A stretch of 64,000 bases of DNA from Stomoxys calcitrans. Taxonomy: Eukaryota; Arthropoda; Insecta; Diptera; Muscidae. The stretch covers positions 61,680,311 through 61,744,310 of the forward strand of contig NC_081553.1 of the NCBI RefSeq assembly GCF_963082655.1, given 5' to 3'. Of this stretch, positions 12,401 to 27,400 are shown in pieces (the first letter of the stretch is position 1; every line of letters begins with the position of its first letter). Under the pieces are notes generated by a model. That model was not told where the DNA came from and searched no databases. It saw nothing but the letters and a program-made list of their open reading frames with translations. The translations under genes and the position numbers were made by a program.

Positions 12401-15400
12401 AATAAACAGAACAAAAAATTCATAAAAAAATATCAAACAAGGAAAGAAAACAACATTTTGGTAAGAGAAAGGTTAGGATATTTAAACAACGGGGTACAAC
12501 AAACATTCCAGTAGATCAAAAAGGATTTTTTTTTTGTACAAAAAATCCCTGGTAAAAAGTGGAAAAGTTTATTTATTTGAATTTTAGTACAGCGGTATTC
12601 AAAAGTTCAGTAACGAGGAGCGGGCTTAAATTACATTACATTCCATTCATTTTCATGGTTATAGACAAAGTTTGTTTTGAATGGCTTATAGGGGGGTTTT
12701 TAATAAACGGCGCGCAGTGTTTTTTTTTTTAAGCCAAAAAATCGAAAAGCTAGAAATTGGAAACAGAAAACATATAGAAAACCAGAGTTCTAAAATTTGA
12801 ACATTTCTGTTACGAAATAGACGTAGTTTTTCTATATATAACAGTATCAGCATTACAGTACTACAATTATTTTTTTGAAAATAAATTAATGGTTAGTTAT
12901 TTTGACAATAAAAGCTTTTTATAAAAGGAAGATTCAAATTTTTAAAAATATTAAATTGCAAGTAGAATCAGTACTGAATCTATAGTAGATGAAGAAATAC
13001 TCGCTTCAGGTATTTAAGGTCACAAATATGTGTCATATACCAATATTTGACCAAAAAGTGAAAAAATTTAAGCTTTTGGTGATTTATACAAATTTAGGAC
13101 TTGAGAGGTTTAATCAATATGGATCATATATATAGACCATATATTGTAAAAAGTTACCAAATTTCAGCCAATACACGGCTTCCAGGAACGATAGATTCTT
13201 TCTTTTATTCACAAATTTGATTCTTCCTTTTATTTACAAATTTCGTTTCTTTATAAATGTTAAATCCAAAATAAGAAACTTGATATTACAATTGAAACTG
13301 CTTTGCATTTTTAAAATGTGATATAAAAAAGACAGTTTCAATAAAATATCCTAAAATTGCTTTAAAAGAAACGAAAAAAAAAATTCAATAACTATCAATA
13401 TCTACTAAATTATTTAGCATAGCACTGTCATTTAGTTTTAATACACTTTCAACAACATTTAAACACAATTTATGTTTTTTTTTTATAAATTTTTCCAAAA
13501 TGTACAAACTTTTCTCTAAGTAGTTGTTGTGGGTCGGATGGTTGGTAATATGATAGTGGTATACAAGATATGGTTGCTTGCTGCTGTATTATCCAGATTT
13601 CTTGGTATTAAATTGGTTGTTGTAGTAAAATTAAATTCACGCAGTAGTATTATTAAGTTTGGTTTATCGTTTTGTTTTTGGTATATAAGGGAAGTTATGA
13701 TTTTAGTTTCATTTTATTGGATATTTTCTATAAAATATTTCTGTGATGTTTAGGGGATGTTATATCCTAAGTTTCGTAGTAGTACTAAGTTTTCGGGGAG
13801 TGATGTTTTTTCTAGTTAGTTTTTGTTTCTTTTCTTTTTGGGGGCTTTTGTTGGTTTACTAAAATTTACTTAATCTGTAAATCGCAGTTTAGAGTCTAAA
13901 AGGAAAAAAATATTCAAAAAAACAGAAAAACTCTTTAAGATATGAAATAACACAAAAGACAAATGAGTTTTTGAAGGGGGAAGGAAAAGGAAAAGCAAGG
14001 AAATTTTGATAGTTTTGTGTATTGTGTTTAAAGTGAAAGACGTATATCAAAAAAGAAAAAAAAATTGTTTTTAATAAAAAAAATATGTTTAACCAAAAAA
14101 AAATATCTAATTGAAATTCTCGACTTTTCGATATACGTTGTTTGTGCCATCAGTGTCATACTTTATTTGATTTTAATAAAACCTTAAATGATCATATATT
14201 TCATATATTGTCATTATAATTCTCTGTAAGTAACTATTCTGGATATTTTTTTTTACTTTATTTGATAATATCATATACTTTTCAATATGGAATTAAATAA
14301 AAAAAAATACAAAAAAATGTTAATTTATTTTTAATTTTTTGGTAAAATAATAACAATGTAATTAAAATTTATTAATAATAAAATTGTAAAATAATTACTC
14401 TCGGAACGTATATACGGGTGTGTTAGGTACTCTTAAACATTTTCCTAAAAACAATTTGTCAGTAAAAACAAAAATAAATTTCGACGACATCGGACAACAA
14501 ATGCGCTTTTTATGGGCCCAAAACCTTAAATCGAGAGATCGGTCTATATGGCAGCTATATCCAAAACTGGACCGATCTGGGCCAAAATGAAGGGGGATGT
14601 CGACGGGCCTAACACAACTCACTGTCCCAAGTTTTTGGCGAAATCGCACAATAAATGCGCCTTTTATGGGCGCAAGACCTTAAATCGAGAGATCGGTCTA
14701 TATGACACCAATATATGGTCTATATGGCATCTGGGCCGAATTGCAGAAAGATGTCAAGGAGCCTAACGCAACTCACTATACCAAATTTCAGCAAAATCGG
14801 ATAATAAATGTGGCTTTTATGGGCCTAAGACCCTAAATCGGCGGATCGGTCTATATGGCAGTTATATCCAAATCTGGACCGATCTGAGCCAAATTGAAGA
14901 AGGATGTCGAAGGGCCTAACACAACTCAATGTCCCAAATTTCAGCAAAATGCGATAATAAATGTGACTTTTATGGACCTAAGACCCTAAATTGGCGGATC
15001 GGTCTATATGGGGGCTATATCAAGATATAATCCGATATAGTCCATCATCGAACCTTACCTGCTTATGGACAAAAAAAAAGAATCTGTGCAAAGTTTCTGC
15101 TCAATATCTCTATTTTTAGAGACTGTAGCGTGATTTCAACAGACAGACGGACGGACATGGCTAGATCGTCTTAGTTTTTTGCTGATCAAGAATATATATA
15201 CTTTTTATACGTCGGAAATGGATATTTCGATGTGCTGCAAACGGAATGACACAATGAATATACCCCCATCCTTCGGTGGTGGGTATAAAAAATCTCTTGA
15301 CAGATAAGCAATCAGGGTTTCGGAGCAAAAGAAACTGTTCCACTGTTGTAATCGATGTTGTGGAAGAATTACAACAAAACATGGTATCTTTTCTGGTTCT

Positions 15401-18400
15401 GCTAGATCGCAGTAAAGCCTTTGATACTGTCAATCACAATATCTTAATCTCTAGCCAAGAAAAACTCTTCTTTTTCTGAACCGACTTAAAAGCGAATTCT
15501 GTCATACTTAACAGATCGTCGCCAATCTGTATCCGTTGGAAATAGACAATCTACAGTCATCGAAGTTGGAAATTAATATTTCGATGTGTTGCAAACGGAA
15601 TGACTTAATGAGCATACCCCCTTTCCTATGGTGGTAGGTATAATAAAGTTTTATATATTTTTAATATTTTCTGTATTTGTTGATATTTATAAACGAATAA
15701 ATATACTCTTCAAAGTGGTGTCGGCTACTATATTCTGATTAGAGCTGAAAACTTAGAATTTACGATCATTTAAGGTATAAGTTTCTTATATAAATTGCCA
15801 ATAATGTAGTTGTGTATGTGTGTTTTTTGAAAAATGTTTTTATAAACATTTGGTAGTAGATATTCGGAGGCAGGATTAAAAATATAACAATACAAACGTA
15901 TGATACAAGGTTTAAGGAAAGTAAACGTAATACATAAAAACAGTGCAATATGATGTAAAATCAAATGAATAGGAAACATACAAGACAATGAAACAACATA
16001 AAAATGTAGGCGGAGGCAACAAAACGCAAAAGCAGAAACATGCAAACAAGAAAATTTTTAGAATTTAATTAAAAATAAAATAAATTTTTTTTTTAGCATA
16101 GGTAATATAATAATGCAGTCAGTTTTAAGAATAACCAATCAAATATATGTTCAGAGTTCATTTCAGCAACGAAGTTTTTTTTTTGTATAGAGATATCAGT
16201 TAAACAAAGCTGTAGATACAAATTTGGAAAAACACGACTGCCGAGCTGCCGCATTATTAAAACTTTTGTTCGAATTCAAAGAGAAAAACGACGGTTACGC
16301 TTTTTTTTAGTACAAGAAAGTCATATTGTAGAAGATAGTCAATGGGTCAGTCAGCAAGAGCGTGACAACACAGTGCAAAAAAATGAGAACAATTTAAGGC
16401 AAACTATTGAAGTTGAAGATGCGATAGGTACCTCTTTTGGTTTATTTTTGTTTTAAATCATACAAAATTTTATCCAAATCAAAAACGAAATGATTTTTCC
16501 AATTTTTTGATATTTTGGTGGCATAGTATAATGCTTGGGCTCCCTTCCCCTTTTAGAAAGGGGGGAGATGATTCGTATCTAGCATAATGGGAGCTTTGAA
16601 GGAGTAATTGTAGGACTCGTCGTTTAAAATCAGTTGTGGTTTACAGCTTTTCTTATATATCCTTAAGTCTTCTAGATGATTTTATTTGTTATACGATTTT
16701 TCGTTTTATTTACTCAAGTTTGGGGTTTAGATTTTTTGTTTTTAGGTTTTTTATAACTATTATTATACGAATAGTATATAGTGATGAGATTCGTTTGATT
16801 TTCATTATTATTTTTATGATTTTTTGTGATGATTTTAAGTTTTTATGTGATGAAAAGATTTTTGTTTCTTCTTTTCATTTTCACAACAACATTTTTGATT
16901 AGTTTAAGTGAGTGTTTTTGTGTGTGTGTGTATTTATGTTTTTTATATAAAATTAAAGTTAGAAAAATAAAGCGTTGATATAGTGTTTATTGGGTTACGT
17001 TTTCTTATTTCTTAATTAAGTTTTTTTAACTTTGATTCTGACTGTTTTTTTAACGAAATTTGGAGAAGAGTTCCTCACTCATTTCTCAGTGGTCCGCTAT
17101 CAGTCGTTTGGTCCTCAGGACCTTTTTGCTACGTTTTGCTATGTATAGTTGAAAAAACGCATTTGTTTTTGCTGGTTTTTGATTTCGGAGAAAACGTTTT
17201 CCTTTTATTTATGTAATGAAACGCGTTTTAAATAAAATTTTTTCATTTTTGTTTTGAGAATTTCAAAAAAAATTATTATGTTTATAAATGTATGTGTATG
17301 TGTTTCTTCAAAGTAGTTTTGGTGGTTTTTTGATGTTGTAGTTTTAGATTTTATATATTTTTTATTAGTTTTTTAACTTGTTTCTTTTTTTTTTTTGAGG
17401 AGGGGAGGGTTTCTTTACTGAACTCTTGTTGGATTTCTGTGAAGATTATTGAAAAATCTGTACTGCAGACGCAACTCAAGATCTTTTCTTACTGTAATCG
17501 AGAGAAGAAAAAATAAAAAAATGCAAATATTTTTTAAAATAAAAACGGAAACAACAACAAATGAAAAAATAGGTTTTTGTAACAAACATATCATCTAAAA
17601 TAAAAATTAACAAAATACATATATGTATGAAGGAAAAGTAACAATAAAGTATAGGTAAACAAATATATTTCGTTTTTGAAATGAAGGGTTTGGTGTTGTA
17701 ACAATTGATAGGTATAATAGGTACGGCCGTCTAAAACACAACAACACAAAGAGTCACACAACAATAGGAAACCAGAGTTGGGTACGTAATATCGAAGGGG
17801 AGTGTTTCAAATTGTCTCTTTTTGATATCATCAAGCCAACCAAGTGCCATAACAGCAAATAGAGGCTGAAGAGACCACAGGCCAGAGTAAAATAAATAGG
17901 ATAAACTAATGATACTTGAATGAAAATGTAAAAATCAGAACAAGAGCTGTTGAGGAAAGTAAGCCGATCCATAATAAATTAAAATTGAATATAAATATGA
18001 AAAAGTTAAAAAAAAAACATAAATTACAAAAAATACCTGCACGGAAAAGTTAAAAATATACCAACTATAAGAAAAATATAAATAAATTATATATAATTAC
18101 ACTGACATTTTTCAAATAAAAAACTCTGATGCGAAACAAACTTTTATCACAAAAAAAAAAGAGAAAATGTTAAACAATAAATTGACATTTAAGTATATTT
18201 AATTTAAAATAAAAACAGTGTTGAAAATCTTTCATTACTAACTTTAAAACATTAAAAAGAAACAGTTATTAAGATTTTTATATTCTAAAGTCATTTTTAT
18301 TCATCGCAATTTTTTGTATTTTGAAAGAGAGAAACAATTTTTTTCCAATGCATTGTCAACCTCATTTAAAGTTTGTCTCTTATTATTCTATTTCTTAACA

Positions 18401-21400
18401 TATTTTGTATTCAAATGGGCTACAAATACTCACTACCCCAGAGAGGTAGAAAGCCCACCCATCACCCACCATAATTTCTCTTATTACAATGTGTATGTAT
18501 GTGTATTATTACGCACTCTCAAATGAAACATATATTTATGAACCTAACACCTACCATAACATGAATCTCTTTTTTACATACACTGATCGGTTTATGCTCT
18601 TAGATAGATAACGCTCTTACACTTCTAGAAAACTGAGTCTATTACCTGTCTTAACATTAATCTCGCAACATCATACACTAGTCAGCTGTTATAAATGTAG
18701 CGTCAATAAGAGTACCATGCCAGAAACCAGCAAAACTTTTCTTTCCTTTTTGTAATACATATTCAAGATATATTAACTTACAGGTAGTGGCAGCTGCCCA
18801 ACAACAAAATATTGAGTGCATTAGTATGTTACTAGTTCGCGCCATTTTTCGTTGTTTGTGTGTTATGGTTCTTAAGACACAATCAAAACTCGTTGAAAGA
18901 TAGTGCACTTTGCGAGTAAAAAAATTGTACTCAGCTGTTAACGGACACGGGATACGAAGGGACTCACGCAGACACCGGAATCTTGGAATAATGACGTTAA
19001 TCGAAGGTTTATTACGGAAATTTATTGTGAAGGAATCCTTGAGGAGCTTCAAACCATTTAAGTCACCTGGACCTTTTGGAATATTTCCGGAGTTACTACA
19101 GAAGGATGCAAACTATCTGGCACCTCGTGTGGCCAAAATTTTCACAGCGTGCCTGTTTATACCCAAGCCCGGCAAGGCAAGTTATGCGACACCAAAGGCC
19201 TACAGACCCATAAGCCTTACGTCCTTTCTACTCAAAACCATGGAACGTATTGTGGACACCATCATAAAGAGTAGGACATCCAGCGAACTGCTCAAACACA
19301 AACAGCATGCCTATTTCAAGGGAAGGTCGGTGGAGACTGCCCTGCACGAGGTTGTGCATAAAATAGAATAATCTTTCGATGGCAAAACGTATACACTGGC
19401 GGTATGCATTGACACATTGATCCAATCCTTAGATCAGTACCGGGTGAATCCTGTTCTTAGAGACTGGATAAACCATATGTTAAGGAGCAGGTGGATAAAT
19501 TGTGTGTCCCATGGCATAAATATAAGGGAGAGAGTGGCACAGGGCACGCCACAGGAGGACATTTTATCACCACTCCTATGGGTGACCACCATAAATGACC
19601 TATTACGTATGCTGACTGAGGAGCGATTTGAATACGTCTGCTACGCAGACGATGTTATAATACTTCTAAGGGGTACAGATCCGAACGAGCTATGCAGAAG
19701 GGCCGAAAGGGTCTTGCATATGGCATATGACTGGGCTAGACCCAGAGGTCAAATACTTAAGTGTGATCTTGGACAGAAAACTGAATTGGAAGTGTCACAT
19801 TCAGGAGCGGAGAAGGCTCACAGATGTTGGTCACTATGTACACGGGCTGTAGGCTCGAAATGGGGCCTGAATCCGAGGATAGTTCACTGGCTCTACAAGA
19901 GCGTGATTAGACCAATACATACTTATGCCTCAGTAGGATATTGTCTTGGCATAGGCGGAGCGATGAGGACCACGCCCACTAGGGCACTTGAGACTATTCT
20001 AGACATACAGAGTAAGTGTGAGGCAGCCACTGCGGCTATGAGACTTAAGGCGATGGGAGAATGAATTGTGGATGGGGCAGCTCATACCATAGCGGTATAA
20101 TCAAGGCGACGATAGGAAACCCGGAAGGAAGGGAAGAGGTTTCCGATCGGATACCTGAGATGAATCTTGAAGTCGAGTGCAAGGCACTGCTGCCATCGGC
20201 ACAGTCTTGGATTGACGGAACTCTAGTATTGCCATCTTGAAGATCATTTTACACGGATGGATCAAAGCTACAGGACAGAGTAGGCCTGGGGGTTTACATT
20301 GAGAACCCAGGGACTGAGATCTGTTTAAGACTGCCTGACCACAATACGGTCCTGTAGGCGGAGATCAGGGCGATCAGTCTGGCAGTTTAAGAAGGAGATT
20401 AACGCTTTCACTGAGGATGGCAAAATCCGCATCGTTTGGGTGCCGGGCCATAACGGAGTAAGGGGAAATGAAGGGGCAGACGGTTTGGCGGTGAAGGCCA
20501 GAGGACTGCCGTCAATAAACTTGGTTCACCCGAAGCCTTTCGGGTCGACGCAGTCCGAGTTAAGGGAGTGGGCGACGATTGAGCATGCAACATTGTGGAA
20601 CAGCGAAACGGTCGGTAGGACGGCGAAAATCCTATGGGGGATCCAGATCGTGAGAAGACGAGGCTATTGGTATCATAACGAGACACATGGGATAACGAGC
20701 TCACTTATGTAAAATCGGTGCGGCAAAGTTATACCATGTGTAGCGCATGTGGGGAAGATGATGAGACGTTGGAGCATTCCCTTTGTCATTGCCCGGCATT
20801 TCACGTCTAACAGATACTGGCTCTTAGGTGGAAACACAATACAAGACATGAACCAACTTTGGGGAGTGTTATTGAAAACAATTAAGGATTTTGTAAGTAA
20901 CACGGAATTCCTAACTTAAAATTTTCTTTTTAGAGGTTACTTTATAGTTTTTAAAGCGCACAACGAGCCGATTGCTGGCTTACGTGTATGTCCATAGGGG
21001 CATGGGGCGGATTAATATCTGCAACCTCTTTTCAACCTAACTTAACCTACTCTTTTCTTTCAATCCATTTTTAAATTCTCAACGGTAACCCTATGTTTAT
21101 GTAACTTTCCTTAATCCAACACTTTCTTGTGAATGACTACACACTATTGTGAATCACAGCAATCTCAAGCCAGCTGTTACAAAAATGCATATCTATTTTC
21201 TTTTTAACTTTTTGCTACACATACTTTGTTAAATTGGTTGGTGAAAAGAATACAGATCAAAAGGTTGGCTCTTTATTTTCTCTCTGGGGTAGAGTGATTT
21301 AATTGTAGTTTGCTCAATACTTAACCAAAATTTTACTTAAAATTTACATAAACTTTCTTTGCACTTCTTCAACAACAAAATTCAGGTTTCTCTCAACCAC

Positions 21401-24400
21401 ACGATCTGCTCTGTACGAAAAGAGACGAAAACTAATTGACTCGTATGCATTTTGATATGTGTGCAGTGCTATTCAAACTATTAAACCAACAACTTAACCA
21501 GACAAAAACCCAGTATTTTTATTGATTTTGTCCCTGTTTCCTAATGGTGTTCATGAGCAACTTGTATTTGTATATTAACGTGTTTTTATAGCTATTTAGT
21601 GTAAAAAAAGTAAAGTAAATAAAAAGTATAAATATAAAATCTTAATCATACTATAGAATGGACCGCTTAAATTCCTCTTAGCTGAAAAAACAAATGCTCC
21701 ATTATAAATCGGACTTGTAAAGGAGGGTATCAAAGAGGGGTGTAAACAAACGAAAACTGATATTCAGTCAACCCTGTTCCAAGTGAATGTAAAAAAAAGA
21801 AAAATTATAACAAAACGAAGATGTAGGTACGTACTATAAAAAAAGGATTAATAACAAAAAAAATGAATCGCAAGCCAATTCGTTAGGTAACAAATGATGA
21901 TAGATGAAGAGAAAAAACCAACGCATGATCGATGACCAAATGATAACGATAACGATGTTGACCCAGGATGACGATGACGTAGATGAAGATAATGCGGAAA
22001 CGTGAAGATGTGATGACATTAAATTTAAAGATTCATTTACACAGAAATAGATCTGAAGAAAACAGATGTGTAGAATATGTACAAAAACTTTTGGTTGGCA
22101 AATAATGGTTAAGAGGATCAAAAAATACTGAGAGTAGAGTAAAAAAAACACAACATAGAGTATTATGAAAAAATATCATTCCAACATTGAAGCTTTTAAT
22201 GTATTTTTTTGTCACAAGGAGTCTTTGATACTTAAAGCCTTTTTATACAGTAGAGTGATGGTGGTAGTGGTGGTGGCGTTGGCGTTTGAGCGCTGTTCTG
22301 ATACCATAAGGTAAGGCTGTAGAGTGTTCTTGGAGGATGTGTAAATAAAATCTGTGTGTAGTTTATTTAGAAGTTAAATTGTTGGGGCTTTTCTGTACAG
22401 AGATGAAAGCATAGAGCTTTAAGACTTGAAGCTCTGTTTGGTTTGGCTTTGTTTTGGCGCTGATGTGTGGAGGGGTGGGGGATTTTCAAATTTCTTTGGA
22501 TTTTTTCAGATTTTCTTTTTGAACAAACTAACTCACGTATGGGATTTATAGCTGGTAAGATCTTCATTATAAGCCGGCATATCATTGGCTAAATTGACAG
22601 CGGCAGCAGCAGTAGATACAGTCGATGACATGGACGACGAAGCAGATGACACTCTTCTCGATCCTTGGCAATCTTCATAATAGATCGCATCGAAATCGAA
22701 AACGCTATTAGCGCCGCCACCCCCACGTATAACCATATTATCGGGATCCACCTCCACATCATAATCATGAGGAGGCTGAGGTGAGGGCGAGGGTGAAGGC
22801 GATGGCGTTATGGGACTGCCGCGTATAACCATATTATCGGGATCCACCTCGACCTCATAGTCAACACGGGGTATGGGTGAGGGTGAAGGCGACAGCTCCA
22901 TGGAGGGAGGAGCTATGTACTCCATGACCTGATTGCCCGGTGGCAAAATAAGTTTGGGCAAATTTGGCTTGAGTTTTTGTACACGCACAACTATGATGGT
23001 TTGTTTGTTTTTTTTTTTTTAATTATTAGAGCCAATTTGTTTTTTGGAGTTTTTTCATGAAGATTTGAACGATTTTTTTAATTTGTTGTTAATATACACA
23101 GGTGTATTGATTGATTTTTTTATATATTACAAAATAAAAATTAAATAACAAAAAAAACTGTATTAATAGAAATCGAATAGAGATAATTACACATAAAAAA
23201 TTATTAAAAAGATAATATGTGTGGCTAGGAAAGCAAGGGGAAAATCTGGGAACACATATTACAGGGTCAAGGGAGTAAAGTAAAGTTTTATATAAAAACA
23301 TCTTAAAAAAACAGGACTTCTAACGTAAGGATAAAAAGTTAAAAAAGTGGATTTTTTTATATTTCTTACACAAGGACGATTAGAGTAGAGGATCAACTAA
23401 CTCTACAACACAGGTGTTATGATAACAAATTCTTTGATTGATGTTTTGATTATATTTGTAGGTATGTTGAACGAAAACAACATGATGATTAATGTTTAGA
23501 AGTAGCAACGTTGAAGTAAGGCAGGATATAACGAGAAGAAACGAACAAATGAACACTTATGGAAAGGAGGAGTTGGTATGTAGTGGTAAAGTCAAGCTTG
23601 AGGAGAAAATAGCAAAATAATCTTCAGAATATTGGGTTCGCTTTGGAGCTGAAACCTAAAGGCGTTCAAAACTCCAAGGCCACAAGGGTCATAAGGATTT
23701 ATAGACTGAATAATAATCTCAAATTTTAGGAAAATTAATGAATTAAACGTAAATATTCACATATTCTAGGCGTTTTTAAAGATCTTGAGAAGTTTGAATT
23801 CTTTCAAAATGTTTACAACTCAGTACTCCAAAAAGTACAACATTTTCATTACAACGCAAAATGACAGGGAAACATATTTTTATTGAAAATATCTGAACTC
23901 TGGGTGAACTTTCAAATAATTTGAGCATCACATTGCCCATATTCCTTATAATAAACGCCTAAAGGTTTTCGGGATTCCTCATACTCTAACCCCAAAATGA
24001 ACCCCAGTTTCTTATTCTAGGTAAACTCAGCAAGATTTTCTAAAAATTAGATTTTTTGCTATTTCCCCTCCAACAACTTGAAAGTAATTGTGTTTTTTGC
24101 AACAACAATAACATGAAGGTTTTTGAAAACGTTCTCCGGTATACGAGAAGTTCCATTACTATTTTTTCAATTTGCTTCTAGAAAAATCCCCATTTTGAGA
24201 AGTTATATTTAAATCTAGAAAGCTCTTAATAATTATTAATAAATATTATTTATTTATTTTTTTTTAACAAACAATTTAACAACAAACTTGAAACGCATTT
24301 TTCAATATAACAACAAGTAATTGCAAATTTTTCCAATTAATAAGAAGGTAAAGACAAAATTGGACAATTAACGCATCACTGTTTCTCAGACGCAGACAAA

Positions 24401-27400
24401 GTACGTAGATGAGATACGTTGAGACGATTGAACAAACGTTAAACGCTGGTAAGTATTCCAAATATGGGTGATAGTTATGGTACTGTTAAGGTAAGTTTCA
24501 TATTACCTGTGCATGTTGTCTAAGTCTAAGGCAAATATGAAGATTATAGAGTTGGAAATTTAAAATGCTTCAAAGTTGGATACGAATCAAAATAGAATAA
24601 TGCAAAGGCTAAAGGGAAGAATAGGCATTTATTTTTTTATAGGTTATTGCAATATTTTAATATTTTTTTAAAAGGGAATTTCGTATAACACGCTAGTGAA
24701 TGGTAACATAAATGGTTTGAACAATTGCGTGGAGTGGATATGTTTTTGACATACGCTGCCTAAGAATGTCTTCTCACCGAATCCCATGGCAGCCGGTTGA
24801 ACGTACCGGATTGACCCGATGGAGTTCTTCATCGGCAAGGGCTGCCGCCTCAGTGTATAACACACTGCTACACAAACAACAATCCTCTAACATCTTCAGC
24901 CACTCAGAATAGCTACAAATAGTATAATAGTATTTTCCTCTAAGTGATTGGTTGTTCTTGTTATAGCCACATTGGTATTTGGATGTAGCGATCCCCGTCA
25001 AGCTCCATAGGTGAGCAAGCTCATTCCGGTCCATAGGACCGATCGCCACGATAGCGTTATGGGCATTTGTTATTCAAAGGTGCCAATAACTCGCCTTGTT
25101 ATATCGAGCATCACAGGCATAGAGTAATCAAACAAGAGCCGGTGCCCCCCGGCCTCTCAAGCAAGAAGAAGTAGGCAGCAAACTTAGCAATATTGGTAGT
25201 GTGGTCGACCAATGGCACACCAATGAATTTTGTATATCCCAAATCAATACTTGTGAGACGAAGGGACAGCATTCGCATTCATTCAAACACTGGGCTGGAC
25301 GACTGGTAGAATGGATGAGACTGATGGGAACCGGAGACATGTACTATTCGAACCAAGCTCCAGCTGCCTTGAACACCTCAATAAGTCAAAAGGGATTGTC
25401 TCTTATGGACGACGACTCAGATGTTACTGAAGACTTGTCAGAGGAACTATCGTTCAAAATCACATCAACTATCAATCAATCAAAAGTGTGCGTCAAACTC
25501 CGTGACAAGGCCCGACATCATTATCACGAGAAACTCAACTACGCGTTACGGTGCGCGTCTACAGGTTACGGATAGTGGAATGATCCTTATACGGAGTTGC
25601 AGAAACTGCAGTCGCGGTATCTCGTACAGAGTCTCAAGATCCGGACTGTCTTTTGCTTAAATACTCAGTGCTTGCAATACTCGTTTTGACAAGGTGAGTT
25701 ATGTTCATAACGTACTTGTGGCAATCGGTCTCATGGACCGGAATAAGCTTACTCACCTATGGAGTTTGGCGAGAACCGCTACATAGTATTATTTGGCTAC
25801 AACATCAACCCGACACGGGATAACTATGAGCATAACGCAGGCCGGAACTTTGGGATCAAATCTGTGTGGAGTTCTTGGTTGTCAGGAAAAGTATAGCTGG
25901 GAGCTAACGGGCACGTCCACAGGTAGCGGATAGTGGAATGCTCCATACGGAGTAGCTGCAACTGCAGTCGCGGACAATCAGCGGTATCGAGTGGAGAGTC
26001 TCAGTGAGAGGCCGAGTGGCACCGGTTCTTTCTTAAATAAAGAGTACCTACCATGCTCGATATAACTAGGCGAGACATTGGAGTCAATGGCCACCATCCC
26101 TTGGCAATCCGTCGTTTAGACTGGAACGAGCTTACTGGCATATAAAAGCTTGACAAAGATCGCTACCTCCACATGCAAATGTGGCTACAACAACAACATA
26201 GACGATGGTTTCTGCAGATAAATCTCTACAATAGGAAAGCCGATTCGCAGATCTTAAGTTCTTCTTGAACGTAGGAGGATTCTACGTTGTACTTATTCAG
26301 GATCCATGGGTAAATGAGGGGTGCAAAAAGAACTTAGAATTCCTGGATTTAGAGTTAATATTTTTGCAGGAAGTACTATTACTATTTCTTCCGTTGCTAA
26401 GCACTGAAGGTGGAGTAGTATCCCAAAAGAAGTTATTCTGCCAGCCTGAATTCTGTACATCTACAGAGATGAGTCGGTGTCTAGAAACCCTTGTGTTCTG
26501 GAAGAAGTTATTATAGATATTCTGCAGGAAGCACAACTTAATACAGCAAAGAATACCATGCCACCTTAGTATACAACACATGGCTACAACAACGGCAAAG
26601 TGGTCTAAGTCTAAGTTGTTCTTTTTAGTGGGAGATACAAGGTACCCAAAGTAGCATGTATCTTCCTGGGAGAAGAGTAGGTTCCATCCACCTACGGTTC
26701 AATACTCAGCTGGATCCCAAGCATGCATCACAGCCGCCATGTTGCATCACAGACGCATTGATGCATCACAGCCGCATTGATGCATCACAGTTGCATTGAT
26801 GCATCACAGTTGTATTGATGCATTACAGTTGCATTGATGCATCACAGTTGTATTGATGCATTACAGTTGTATTGATGCATCACAGTTGCATTGATGCATC
26901 ACAGTTGCATTGATTCATCACAGTTGCTTTGAGGACGACATCAACTAATGAATTAAATTATACATCTAATGACTCTAGGCATTGTGGCTGGACAAATTTC
27001 TGTGACCACTGCCGAAGGATATTGAAGCTTTCTCTTGGTTAAGCGTTGGCTACCCACACTGTCTTATCCAATGTCTGACATATCCCAGGCAGTGTGGCTT
27101 ACGCGTCGAGCAGCTACTTGATAAAAGTACCTGATAGAGTCGATTGGAGCTACAATATCCCTAGAACAGTAGTCTGGAGTCATCCGTGTAGAAGTCCTAG
27201 TAATATAAGGTATGTCGACTTCTATACAGATGGTTCCAAATTGAACGACCTGGTGGGCTATGGGTTGTACCATGAAGAACTGGGACTGGGTACATCGCGA
27301 AAGTTACCCGATCGCGGATCAATTATGGATCCTTGCAATAAAAGAAATGGTGGGTGTCTACGATATATGAGTATAAATATCTTCTTAGACAATCAGGCAG

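Larger units (their letters stand above)
18905..21052 (+). mobile_element. LINE family B, broken copy with RT, RNase H and 3' tail
   Basis: A 5'-truncated LINE. RT begins near 18910, RNase H near 20240, and the 3' tail ends GGCATGGGGCGGATTAATAT.. then CAACCTAACTTAACCTAC. The same tail caps 39665-40556 and the tail-only insertions at 41015 and 44000, defining family B. The coding region has multiple stops and deletions. Domain order RT then RNase H places it in the same broad LINE group as family A. Confidence 0.88.

Noticed and set aside
16636..16902. 88-codon Phe/Ile-rich frame
   Set aside because: Composition is that of translated AT-rich DNA; no motif.
22033..22151. Hydrophobic minus-strand frames resembling membrane segments
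   Set aside because: Arise from A-rich plus-strand sequence read in reverse; no start context or conservation cue.
25201..25575. 124-codon plus-strand frame as a host gene
   Set aside because: No recognised motif and the end overlaps a C1 repeat; kept only as part of an unassigned stretch.
26726..26934. CRISPR-like regular repeat
   Set aside because: Units are directly adjacent with no spacers, and the context is a eukaryotic LINE; it is a minisatellite.
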